Source: Arabidopsis thaliana (Eukaryota > Streptophyta > Magnoliopsida > Brassicales > Brassicaceae). From it: a stretch of DNA of 64,000 nucleotides. The stretch spans positions 24,989,835 to 25,053,834 of the forward strand of contig NC_003076.8 in assembly GCF_000001735.4 (NCBI RefSeq), read 5' to 3'. A program made the position numbers and the translations under genes. The notes beneath the pieces were generated by a model, which was not told the origin of the DNA, did no database searches, and saw nothing but the letters and a program-made list of their open reading frames with translations. Below, piece after piece: positions 41,756 to 52,066 of the stretch. Numbering within the stretch: the stretch's first letter is position 1; each line of letters starts with the position of its first letter.

Positions 41756-42370
41756 ATGACAAAACAATGTCAAGCTCTCTTTCTACTCCTCTCCGTCTCC
41801 TACCTCTTCTCCTCAGACCTCACGGCTGCCACCGTCACCGCGGCCGGAACTTCTACAAAAGCACTAAACTTCATTCAATCTTCTTGCAAAGTTACAACGT
41901 ACCAATCCCTGTGCGTGGACACGCTCTCGGTCTACGCAAATACGATCCAAACAAGCCCTCGACGCCTCGTGGATGCAGCTATCGCCGTGAGTCTGAAACA
42001 AGCGCTGTCCACGAAGCTCTTCATCTCACACCTGAGGAAGAGCCAGTTCCAAACCCTTGCAGACTGCCGACCAACAACCGAAACATACACTACAGATGCG
42101 CAGTGTTCTGTCGAAGAACTCCAAGAGGTGGTGAATTGTAACAGTTGGACCGAATGCTTGTTTCACACAAACAATGCTGAAGTCTGTGCCATTGCGGGTG
42201 AGTATATGGTCGAGAATTCTTGCTCCAGCCCGTTCGCGGATCCGGTAAAGATGTCAGTCCGGGGCGGAGTCTCGGATGCGGTAAGAAAGTCACTTCATAC
42301 CCAGTTCGCTAAGTTGCACCATGAAATAAACAATGTCAAGATGTTGTTCATAGCTTTTGCTAAGAATTAG
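41756..42370 (+). CDS. PMEI/invertase-inhibitor-like secreted protein, divergent copy 1
   Basis: Single exon, 204 residues. N-terminal signal peptide (about 1-26, CQALFLLLSVSYLFSS). The first half follows the plant invertase/pectin methylesterase inhibitor family: FIQSSCKVTTYQSLCVDTL (first Cys pair, residues 38-56) and a helix AIAVSLKQALSTKLFISHL. The second half aligns only weakly with canonical members: the helix that normally starts DCVEEM and the WTSAALTDENTC block are replaced by a stretch with extra cysteines (QCSVEEL, NCNSWTECLF, EVCAIAGEY, NSCSSPF). Eight cysteines in the mature chain versus five in the third gene of this array. Whether it still inhibits pectin methylesterase or invertase cannot be told. 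Secreted to the apoplast if the signal peptide works. Position suggests At5g62330. Confidence 0.82.
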   Translation: MTKQCQALFLLLSVSYLFSSDLTAATVTAAGTSTKALNFIQSSCKVTTYQSLCVDTLSVYANTIQTSPRRLVDAAIAVSLKQALSTKLFISHLRKSQFQTLADCRPTTETYTTDAQCSVEELQEVVNCNSWTECLFHTNNAEVCAIAGEYMVENSCSSPFADPVKMSVRGGVSDAVRKSLHTQFAKLHHEINNVKMLFIAFAKN

Positions 42371-43767
42371 TAAGAATTGACTTCTTTTGTTGTATGGTAT
42401 TCATGTAGTATCAGTCCAAAATGAATAAAAGAGTTTCGAAATGATTATCGAAGACTAAACAAAAAACCCTAGCTTAAAAACACATCTAGATTTTAAACAT
42501 GTTTTTAGTCCCTTTTCACTTATCTCGAATACCAAACTGGCCTTACACTTATGTAAACCTCGAGATTGTTGAAGATAAATTATCAAAAAGATCCTCCTTT
42601 CAACTCATCATTAATTGTACGAACTTATCAAATATCTGTTCAATAACCAGATTACCAGAACACATACAAATATTGCACATGCACTAGAGAGACACGAGAC
42701 AAACATAAGCAAACAAGAAATATTTTGCCTCGGGCTTTGCCGAGTTATATTGTGCCGTAACAATGATTTGGGCCTTATTAGTCCCCAATATACACATCGA
42801 GCCACGTAACGTAGCCCAAGATTTCAACTTCTTAAATAATCGATTCATAAGACTGGCATATACTATAGTTGGATCTTAGATATGTTAGTACTATTGTCCA
42901 TGTGTCACAACTGGAATTTAAATTCTTCTAATATATGCGGTCGACCACAAGAAGAGGTCTGGTTCACATTATTTATTGTGTAATTTTGGGGGTTTTAAAA
43001 AAAATCAGTACCAATATTCTTCTGAGAAATGTAAAATGGCTTGGACTCTTGCTTATGCTTTAATATACTGATTATGTTCATAAAGATTGTACAAGCTAAG
43101 TTCATTTACATATAGTAATAGTATTCTGTCACATAGTAATGAACCAAATGAAAAAATGACTAAAAAGTTTATAATTGAGACATTAAAAGGCAGTGAAGGA
43201 TGTGGATATATCAAAGGTAACTATTATCAAAATAATTATAAAGATTTATTTTCACTAAAAATAATAAATCATATAAGGGATGGGATGCCATTTTCTGTTA
43301 AAAGATGAGAGTCGTGTATATTAAGATAAGTTAAAGACTACTGCATTGAGATCCAATATCGATAAATGAGTTTATCTCAGTCAACTACTTATCCACAAAT
43401 AGTTATGAGTCATTTATATATATTATTTTCGGTAGTTACAAAATTTTCTGCAATTGGCTGTCAACAAAACAGTTATCTATGTGTGTCTGTGTGTAACAAT
43501 CCGATCGGATCTGGTCTGGTTACGTGAATACAATTTACAAATATTATGGATATTTAAACTTAAGATTTGAAACGAAAGTGAGTGGAAGATGCGTGTTTTC
43601 TATATGAAACAAATAACCAAAATATCAAATTGAATATTGGTGATTATAATATCAACTAGCAAGTATCAAGTAATAGTGCACGCCAGACGCCAGTAGTACT
43701 ATAAATATATGAACCCTAACTCTTTCCTATTCACACCTTAATTCTCTCAACCTCAAGAAAAACAGCA
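42371..43767. other. Spacer between PMEI-like copies 1 and 2
   Basis: Contains the 3' end of unit A (to about 43100) and the promoter part of unit B (from about 43378). An open frame at 43087-43308 has no motif and no counterpart in the duplicate, so I do not call it. Confidence 0.5.
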
Positions 43768-44388
43768 ATGGCAAAACAATACCAAGCTCTCTTTCTACTC
43801 TTCTCCGTCTTCTACCTCTTCTCGTCGGTGCTCACGACCGCCACAGTCAACCCGGCCGGAACTACCACAAAAGCACTAAACTTTATTCAATCCTCATGCA
43901 AATCCACAACATACCAATCCCTGTGCGTTGAAACTCTCTCGGTTTACGCCAATACGATCAAAACAAGCCCTCGACACCTCTTGGATGCAGCTATCACCGT
44001 GAGTCTGAACCAAGCGCTGTCCACGAAGCTCTTCATCTCACACCTGAGGAAGAGCCAGTTCCAAATCCTTCAGGACTGCGCACCATCGACCGATACGTTC
44101 AGTACAGATTGCGAGTGTTCTGTCCAAGCACTCCAAGAGGTGGTGAATTGTAACAGTTGGACCGACTGCTTGTTTCACGTAAAGAATGCTGAAGTGTGTG
44201 CCATTTCGGGTGAGAGTCATAGCGTCGAGAACACTTGCTCCAGCCCGTTCGCGGATCCGGGAAAGATATCAGCCAGGGGCCGGATCTCGGATGCCGTAAG
44301 AAAATCACTTCATACCCGGTTCTCTAAGTTGCGCCAGGAAATAAACAATGCCAAAATGTTGTTCGAGGCCTTTCCTAATAAGCATTAG
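43768..44388 (+). CDS. PMEI/invertase-inhibitor-like secreted protein, divergent copy 2
   Basis: Single exon, 206 residues, clearly the duplicate of the preceding gene (MAKQYQALFLLFSVFYLFSS; LNFIQSSCKSTTYQSLCVETL). Signal peptide about 1-26. It shares the unusual second half (CSVQALQEVVNCNSWTDCLF, EVCAISGE, NTCSSPFADPGK), with nine cysteines in the mature chain. Substitutions relative to copy 1 are spread through the gene and the frame is intact in both, so both may still be under selection (inference, not calculated). Promoter with TATAAATAT at 43700 and a conserved palindrome ATCCGATCGGAT. Position suggests At5g62340. Expected apoplastic; target enzyme unknown. Confidence 0.82.
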   Translation: MAKQYQALFLLFSVFYLFSSVLTTATVNPAGTTTKALNFIQSSCKSTTYQSLCVETLSVYANTIKTSPRHLLDAAITVSLNQALSTKLFISHLRKSQFQILQDCAPSTDTFSTDCECSVQALQEVVNCNSWTDCLFHVKNAEVCAISGESHSVENTCSSPFADPGKISARGRISDAVRKSLHTRFSKLRQEINNAKMLFEAFPNKH

Positions 44389-45021
44389 TAATAATATATT
44401 TCTTTTGTTGTATGATGATATATTCATGTAGTATCAGTCCATCAGAAGATCAATAAATAAAACCCTTTCGAAACGAAAATGGAAGACTAAAACAAGAAAC
44501 CCCTAGCTAATAAACACATCGAGATTTAAAACATTTTTTTAGTTATTTTTCACTTATCTCGAATACCGTTACACCAAACTGGCCTTACACTTACGTAAAC
44601 CTCGAGATTGTTAAAGGTAAATTATCAAAAGATTCGTCCTTTTAACTCAGATTGTGCGACCGCATCAAATATCTGCTCAATAACCGGCCGGAACACAGAC
44701 AAGGATTGCACATGCACTAGAAGACAAGAGACAACATACGAAAACACAACTTTTTCGTTGGGCTTTTCCAAGTGATATTGGGCCGTACCAATAAGTTGAG
44801 CCTTAGCACCCAATACACCCATCGAGCCGCGAAACGTAGCCCAACAGTTTCCATTTTAACAACTTGTTGAATAATCGATTCTTATAACTAGGACATATAC
44901 TATAGTTGGATCTGTTAATTAATATTGTTGATGGGTCACGATTTGACCAACGGAAGAGAACCGGTTCAGTTCACAATAATATTGTCTATTTTTGGGTTTT
45001 GTTTAAATTATTCTTGGTTTA

Positions 45022-45433
45022 CTTAGACCATCTCCGATGGAGAGATACCCAACATGGTTCTCTCAATTGTTTATGAATAAATTTTCCATTTTTTGAGATG
45101 AGAATCTAAGTATTTCTTTTTAGTTTTTCTGCAAAGTCCAATGCTGGTATCTCTTCATGGAAAAAAAACTAATGAAAAATTAAGAACCCTAATTCATTGA
45201 TTGTCCTCCGATGCAGATTCGCCGTTCTTCTATTGGGGTAAAATCGATTCTCCGATGGATAACAGTGATTCTGGAGATGAAGAATCCGACATAACCAAAC
45301 ACTCGGAGAAACGAAATCATGTTTAAATTGAGTAACAAAACAAGGAAATCGGAATCGAATTCCATGGAACGCGATGAGAATTGAGAAGAGAAACGTCGAA
45401 GAAAAGAGAAAGATAAACGTCGAATAATTTTTT
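45022..45433. mobile_element. Insertion within unit B, probably a non-autonomous element fragment
   Basis: Unit A has no counterpart of this 0.4-kb segment: homology stops at about GTTTAAATTATTCTTGG and resumes at AAATGGCTTGCACTCTTGC. The left end reads TTAGACCATCTCCGATGGAG, which can form a short hairpin and resembles plant MITE termini of the CATCTCC-ATGG type. The right end is A/T-rich with no matching inverted repeat. Internally, a short frame MDNSDSGDEESD at 45257 ends after 23 codons. Family unknown. Confidence 0.4.
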
Positions 45434-45673
45434 AAATGGCTTGCACTCTTGCTTATGTTTCAAAATTTAATATACCGGTTTGTTCTGCTCACAAAGGTTG
45501 TACAAGTTCTTTGACAAATAGTTTTGTGGCATAATTTTAGCAGTTATGTGACATATTTAACACATCACGAAGACATTTCAACATGTACCATTTTTCTCAA
45601 TATATATTCTAGCGTTTATTTATGAAACCAACCTTTTTGATTTTTTGTTTATAAGGAAGACTTTTTATTAATT

Positions 45674-45727
45674 AAATGGAAACTCTTTTGGTTTGACAAA
45701 AAAAAAAAAAAAAATGGAAACTCTTTT
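45674..45727 (+). repeat. Minimal retroposition scar (AAATGGAAACTCTTTT repeats)
   Basis: A perfect 16-mer AAATGGAAACTCTTTT at 45674-45689 and 45712-45727 flanks GGTTTGAC plus fourteen A. The A-run abuts the downstream copy. Confidence 0.65.
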
Positions 45728-47443
45728 TGTATGGATTTCCATTGAAATGTTTTCCCACTCCTTTTTCCAACAAGCCGATCCAGTCCACACATTCTAATCA
45801 TCTGAACCATACTTTTGACAATACAATATATATATACATAGATAAAGGAAGATGTGGTTCTTTAATTCCACAATTAAATACATAAACATTAAAAAGTGAT
45901 ATATGGGCCTTACGCGGAGAAGGCGGTACGACGGTGCTTTTGACCCAGTAATTTCTGGATCACGTTCACATGCCGATAATTATTGTTAAGTTGTTTGCAT
46001 ATTTTATTATGTGCCTTGTTTGTGGGATTTTCGCTAATTTCTTTTCTCGTTTTTTCGTTCTCCTCTTCCCTCAATTATTTTCTCAACTTCCTATTCGACC
46101 AAAGCATTAATTCTACACACGACAGTAAAGGACCCACTCAAACAATAATTAGTTTTCAACTCTTTCAGAATATATTTTAGTGACACTAAAATAGCATATC
46201 ATAAACACAACAGAGGCCAACGACTCTGAATGATCCGTACCGCAGTGGAAATAACAGTCCGGTTATGTCGGTAGGCTATATAAGCCACTACTTTCATTTC
46301 AATTTCTCAACTTTGTTGTACTTAGTTCGTATCCTATCAGTTTATCATCACTTTAATTTGTTACCATATAGTATCTGTAAAAACTAATTAATATTTATGA
46401 ATCATGCTCATATTTTCAAATCTTAGAGCTACTCAACAGAACACACACACATACAGTCAAAATTTTATACTACATAATTTTTGTTTTAAGTTTACAGTTA
46501 TAAACCAAACAAATCACCTCACAAAAGTATATAGTTATACCAAACCAAGCACCTCATAAATGAAAACAAAATTAAAAATAATAATATATATAATAAGAAA
46601 TATTCATCAATACTAACGTTCAATTTTAGTAAATTGGCAAAAATAAAATATTAGTATCACTTCCAGAGATTACATTATTATTTGGTGAATTTGGCAAAAA
46701 TAAAATATTTCGTTGGTGGATGCTTTGCTGGGACGACTTTGTTTATTACCGTCATATTGTAGTAACCTAATTTTATTACCTAACATTCATTTGAACATTA
46801 AAAACATTAATGTCATTTGATTGGAAGAGTTTATTAATGACCATTATTTCCTTATTTCCAAACCTAATAAACCCATTATTTCCTTATATTAAATTATGGC
46901 TTGATTGGTGCAATTTCTTTCTAGCTCTTTCTGTTTCCGTCTTGATTCGAATAAAAACGACAAATGTTATCTCTACCCGTATCCGATTATGTTTAATATA
47001 TTATGCATTGATATTTCACGCTACGATCTGGACCGACGTTTAGTGTGGACCCTGTCACGAGTTTTATCTATGACGGACCAAAAGAAAAACTAATTAAAGC
47101 AGAATATCAAAGTTAGTCGGGTAAGTTCCAACTAATAACCGAGCCCTGTTTGGCTTTGAGCATTAGTAGTAATCAAAGTAAACATATGATAGAAAAGTTA
47201 TTATAATCTATTATATACAGATTAATATGTACGATTCCAGATTCTATTTATGTTTCTCGTATGTAAAACATATAATGTGAACCTACTTAAACTATACTAA
47301 GACTATTAGTTTGGTTTCAAATTAGATTAATTAGTTTAACCAAACTGAACATATCCCTAGATTGTAAAAGTCTAATATATCCACTAATTATTTTTGCTTG
47401 CCGACCTCTAATCCACAACTTTTTGTTTTTCCATTTCCACTGA

Positions 47444-47530
47444 TTTTCAACATTCCACCGGGTGTTACCAACAGTAACATACATACAGTGAATTTTTTCA
47501 ACACTCCACCGCATGTTACCAATAGTAGCA
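47444..47530 (+). repeat. Tandem promoter repeat upstream of third PMEI
   Basis: Two copies of a roughly 36-bp sequence (TTTTCAACATTCCACCGGGT and onward at 47444-47479; TTTTCAACACTCCACCGCAT and onward at 47495-47530), spaced 51 bp and about 83% identical by eye. They end about 28 bp before the TATA box at 47558. Confidence 0.6.
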
Positions 47531-47669
47531 AAACCCTCGACAAAAATTTGTACCGACTATAAATATTCAACTCCAACTCTTTCCTCTCCACACACTCAAA
47601 TATCTCTCCAACACTAAAATAATTGTACCGACTCTCTCTCTCTCTCTCTCCGTAACAAAAAAATCACCA

Positions 47670-48278
47670 ATGGCAAAACAATATCTCTTTGTACTCCTCT
47701 CAATCTCCTATCTCTTATCACTGGAGCTCACGGCGGCCACCGCAGCCTCACAGACCGGAGCTTCCAAAAAAGCCATAAACTTCATCCAATCTTCTTGCAA
47801 AACCACCACATACCCTGCCTTATGTGTCCACTCACTCTCCGTCTACGCAAACGACATCCAAACAAGCCCTAAACGTTTAGCTGAGACCGCTATAGCCGTG
47901 ACACTAAGCCGAGCCCAATCCACGAAGCTCTTCGTCTCGCGTCTAACACGTATGAAGGGTCTTAAGAAGCGCGAGGTCGAAGCCATCAAAGATTGCGTCG
48001 AGGAGATGAACGATACCGTTGACCGTTTGACCAAATCTGTTCAAGAACTGAAGTTGTGTGGGAGTGCCAAAGATCAAGACCAGTTTGCGTACCACATGAG
48101 TAATGCTCAGACTTGGACTAGTGCGGCTTTGACTGACGAGAACACTTGCTCCGATGGGTTCTCGGGTCGGGTTATGGATGGGAGGATCAAGAACTCGGTT
48201 CGGGCTAGAATCATGAACGTGGGACATGAAACCAGCAACGCTTTGTCCTTGATTAATGCCTTTGCTAAAACTTACTAA
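47670..48278 (+). CDS. PMEI/invertase inhibitor family protein (canonical type)
   Basis: Single exon, 202 residues. Signal peptide about 1-24 (YLFVLLSISYLLSLELTA). All landmarks of the family are present: FIQSSCKTTTYPALCVHSL, helix LAETAIAVTLSRAQSTKLF, AIKDCVEEMNDTVDRLTKSV, ELKLCGS, QTWTSAALTDENTCSDGF and a terminal helix with ETSNALSLINAFA. Five cysteines: two disulfide pairs plus one free, the family norm. Family knowledge: members inhibit pectin methylesterases or acid invertases in the wall by forming a four-helix bundle against the enzyme. The first third closely resembles the two divergent neighbours, so it is probably nearest to their ancestor. TATAAATAT at 47558, CT-repeat leader at 47633-47651. 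Position suggests At5g62350. Confidence 0.9.
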   Translation: MAKQYLFVLLSISYLLSLELTAATAASQTGASKKAINFIQSSCKTTTYPALCVHSLSVYANDIQTSPKRLAETAIAVTLSRAQSTKLFVSRLTRMKGLKKREVEAIKDCVEEMNDTVDRLTKSVQELKLCGSAKDQDQFAYHMSNAQTWTSAALTDENTCSDGFSGRVMDGRIKNSVRARIMNVGHETSNALSLINAFAKTY

Positions 48279-50864
48279 TTTAAAACTATATTTTGTCCTG
48301 TAAAATATATATATAGATAAATGTAATGTCTTGCTAAGAGTTTGATGTGATATATTTTTTTCGATTTTGGTAGTTTCTTTTTGTTTTGTAACGTGGTTTA
48401 TAATAGTATAATGTGTATTTTGAGCTATAAAGTTGTTTTTAAGATTGGATAAATTGCCCCCAACAAATGGTAGCTAGTAGACTGATACAGTCATTTTCCT
48501 TAAAGGGTAATTGATTAAAGTTTGGACTAGTTGGCAGATATGTTTGACAATTCTCTTTCACACCAATTTTGGTTTCCTTGTCGCAAGTTGGGCACACATT
48601 TTAATTTTCTATATCAACCTTTTTTCAAACAGAGAAGATAAAGTGAAGATAGTTGAATTTAGATATCACTATACCAGTAATGAATTTCTACATAACTACT
48701 TGAAAACGGTGACAAGAAAACAGTATCATTTAATTCATGGTGATGGTCTCAACTTAAGAAATTCAATACATCCTTGATTTCAAATTTATTGTCCACATTT
48801 TCGGTTCAGGTTCATTTGATGAGTTTGCAGGAAATATTTTGCCAAAAAAATGTGCTCCTTTATCAAGATAATTTGGTGAAATCTAGATATCCTGTATTAA
48901 ATAAGAGAAAACGACATTACTGTTGTGAAATAAATTTATTTTCTAGCCTAAAAAAATATAGTGGATCTGAATTCTGATATTAGTGTTATATATATTTTAT
49001 TATATGTATTCTTCGTTTACACCACGTGAGATGTCTGATGATACAACTTTTTCAAAAGTAGTGTGCTTCACATATCTCGTAAGTCGTAACTGCTTGGGTT
49101 TGGTCCATGATTTTTGTTATGGCTTTGATTCTCTACCAATCATTTATACGATCATACATACGTGATACGCTTATAAACACGTTACACACACGTTCGCCAT
49201 CGTCTAACATATTTGGGATACCACTATTCGCAGAAACAGCTTTTGGGCCCCTAAGCCCATTTTGATATCTGTTTTCAGCATTATTATTGGCTGTTAAACT
49301 TTTTTTTTCCAAGCAATAGCCAAGAGCCAACATGAATAAAGTAATAAGTCATGACAATCTGACAGAATAACATTATCAGTGAAAACCACGAGTTATACAA
49401 ATCTCAGTGTTTAATATATAACATCCTAAATCATATAAAGATGTATGGAGGAATCAATATTATATATTCAAACCAATCTTCTTCTTTTTTGCGTTATCAC
49501 ATTCAACAATTTTTTTTTGTGTGTGTTTAGAAACGTTGTACTGTTTTCATTCAAAAAAAGAAAGAAATGTTGTTTTGTTATGTTTGGATGAAGTTTTAGT
49601 TTTCTTTTCCCAAATGTACTTTACATTTTTAAAATGGACGAAACCATACCAAATCTTGTATCTAAAAGGATCAAACTCAGACGTGTGCATATGTGAATTC
49701 TAGATGATATGCCGTCCAAAATAAAATAAAAAAATTATAGAATGATAAAATCATTTATTATAGACTAAAAAAAAATATCCCAACAGTATATATTGGAAGC
49801 ATGATAAGAGTCTAGCTCTTTACATTACCAACTAAAATGAAGAAACTAACAAGAAAATGAGTCATGCACAACTTAATTTCCCTTTCACAATACAACTTGA
49901 CACTTTACATCGACCTACTGCTTCTAATATACATGTGTATTTATATCAAGATATATATGGATATATATGGATATTTGGGAGCAGACGCAATGATTTGTGC
50001 CAAATTGGTATTGAAAATGACCCTAGTCACATGCAGCTCCATTGAGTACAAGGACGATAAGAGGCATAATTAAATGTTTTTGGTTCACGTCCACGATTCG
50101 GTTTCCACGGTCGACATCTTTTAATCTTTAGTGTAAGTGTGTAACCATTTTTGAGTCATAAGTTTTTTTTTTTAATTTATAAAATTTTGTATTTATGTTT
50201 ACAAAATTAAAAACACCATTTTCTAACAAAATAGAACACTAAATTTAGTATTGAATATATTTTGGGTTTCATATTTGCGATTGTTAGAAACATATAGTTC
50301 AGAAATAATATAACATTGTAAATATGACAAAAAAATATATATGTATATTCATGAGACAAACATTCAAATCAAAAACCATCATGTGTAATTAATGACAGTA
50401 ATTGTCGTTTATCGTAATCGTTGTTGTGGATCGCCATTCGCTATCGCAAGCAAGTGTTAAACGAATAGGACCCAACTAGCCGACTCCATTAAGATATGAA
50501 AGAGACCAAAAATAGCCCACTAGAATGATCTATTAACCAATTAAATAGATCATTCTAAATGTAGTTAATGCTTAATTAATCATATGATTATGTTTTGTCT
50601 TAAAACTACAAATTCCAAACCCTACAACCAGTGTCGCCTCCGTGTTGCTTTCACATGTTAGATATTTTTTCGTTTTTTTCCCCCATTTTTGTGTGTGTGA
50701 GAAATATCTTCATTATGCAAATCCCATTGGCCACTTGATTTTTAAGTGCTTTTTAAAAAAAAAAACGTCTCCTTTTTCTCTATATAAACCCCAATTACAT
50801 AACAATCAATACTAGAAAACATATCATTATCACACTTTCATAAAGCTCATAACATACATAAAAA
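48279..50864. other. Spacer between third and fourth PMEI genes
   Basis: 2.6 kb, AT-rich. No ORF with coding character, no PMEI pseudogene seen. A TATATAA box at 50781-50787 serves the fourth gene. Confidence 0.5.
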
Positions 50865-51476
50865 ATGGGTGAATCTTTTAGATTATTCAATCATCATCAC
50901 TTCCTCACAACTTTTCTCATAATCATAGCCATGCTCAAATTGGTTCATACAACAACAACAACAACTACAACAACAACAACAAACACCGAGTTCGTAAAAT
51001 CATCATGCACTTTCACAACGTACCCAAGACTCTGTTTCTCTTCACTCTCAACTCATGCTAGTCTCATCCAAACAAGCCCCAAGCTCATGGCTCATGCGGC
51101 TCTCAACATCACATTAGCCTCGGCTAAAGTAACTTCAGCAATGATGGTGCGTCTCTCGAATAGTCGGCTCAAGCCTAAAGAAGTCTCGGCCATGAGAGAC
51201 TGCGTCGAGGAGTTAGGTGACACGTTGGAGGAGCTTAGGAAATCGATTGGTGAGATGTGTCAGCTAAGTGGCTCGAACTATGAAGTTTACATAAGCGATA
51301 TACAGACTTGGGTCAGTGCGGCTTTGACAGATGTGAACACATGTACTGACGGATTTGAAGGAGAAGATATGGACGGGAAGGTTAAGGTTTTGGTTAGAGG
51401 GAGGATTTTGGTTATTGCTCATTTAACAAGTAATGCTTTAGCTTTGATTAATCACTTTGCTTCTATTCATGGCTAA
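50865..51476 (+). CDS. PMEI/invertase inhibitor family protein with poly-Thr tract
   Basis: Single exon, 203 residues. Signal peptide about 1-28 (HFLTTFLIIIAMLKLVHT), directly followed by eleven Thr encoded by an ACA/ACT microsatellite. The rest is canonical: FVKSSCTFTTYPRLCFSSL, AMRDCVEELGDTLEELRKSI, EMCQLSG, QTWVSAALTDVNTCTDGF, and a C-terminal helix HLTSNALALINHFA. Five cysteines outside the signal peptide. Family role as for the third gene: extracellular inhibition of pectin methylesterase or invertase; which enzyme cannot be decided from sequence. It is more distant from the other three, with an unrelated core promoter (TATATAA at 50781). Position suggests At5g62360. Confidence 0.9.
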   Translation: MGESFRLFNHHHFLTTFLIIIAMLKLVHTTTTTTTTTTTNTEFVKSSCTFTTYPRLCFSSLSTHASLIQTSPKLMAHAALNITLASAKVTSAMMVRLSNSRLKPKEVSAMRDCVEELGDTLEELRKSIGEMCQLSGSNYEVYISDIQTWVSAALTDVNTCTDGFEGEDMDGKVKVLVRGRILVIAHLTSNALALINHFASIHG

Positions 51477-52066
51477 AGAGAGTTATGATAAGTACTGTTA
51501 GTTTGTTTTTTATTGATTTTTCTAGTGATTTTGTGTGTATAATGATAATATAATGTATGTGTCTTTATGATTCCAGAATCAATATGTAACAAATGAAGTG
51601 TTTCATGAAAATTGATTTTAAAGATTTTCCAACAAAACATTTATTTTATTTTTCCTACCCAATAAATTTTGCATGCATCTATCATTTTCTAACTTTAAAA
51701 CTTTCCAATAATTGTTATAAAAAACTGATTATATAATTGAATGTATATAAAGTCTTCCATTAATGCTCTTTAAAGTTTACATTTGATTGACCTAAATTAA
51801 TTTAATAAAAAACAAAGAAATATTTATGCTTAATTTGAGATTTTTTTAAAAAACAATGGATAACTCACGTGAAGAAAAGCTGTCTTTTTCTACCACTTTT
51901 GTTGAGTAAATGGCAGACCAAACAGCTTACAGTTGTTAGATTTTACACATGGAATCTGTTTCTTTTTTAAGGTTTACATATCTATAAGAAAGAAGATAAA
52001 TGTAATTCATTATACTACATAACATTTACAAGAAATTTACAATATATTGTAAGAAGAAAAAAAAAA
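51477..52066. other. Fourth PMEI / PPR convergent 3' region
   Basis: 3' UTRs of two convergent genes. AT-rich, nothing further seen. Confidence 0.5.

Larger units (their letters stand above)
41330..43100 (+). repeat. Tandem duplication unit A of the PMEI array
   Basis: Homologous to 43378-45507. Aligned landmarks: AGTCAACTAC (about 41331 / 43378), AATTGGCTGTCAACAAAA (about 41445 / 43452), CCGATCGGATCTGG, TATAAATAT, the CDS, GCACATGCACTAGA (about 42677 / 44708), CATATACTATAGTTGGATCT (about 42857 / 44894) and ACTCTTGCTTATG (about 43047 / 45445). Homology includes promoter and 3' flank, so the whole gene was copied. Confidence 0.7.
43378..45507 (+). repeat. Tandem duplication unit B of the PMEI array
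   Basis: Second copy of unit A, about 2.0 kb downstream. It is longer by about 0.4 kb because of an insertion at about 45022-45433. Confidence 0.7.
44389..47669. other. Spacer between second and third PMEI genes
   Basis: 3.3 kb: 3' part of unit B, an insertion at 45022-45433, a retroposition scar at 45674-45727, AT-rich sequence with no coding content, then the third PMEI promoter with a tandem repeat at 47444-47530 and a TATA box at 47558. Confidence 0.5.

Noticed and set aside
43087-43308. 73-codon frame between the first two PMEI-like genes
   Set aside because: No homologue in the tandem duplicate, AT-driven composition, no motif or promoter.
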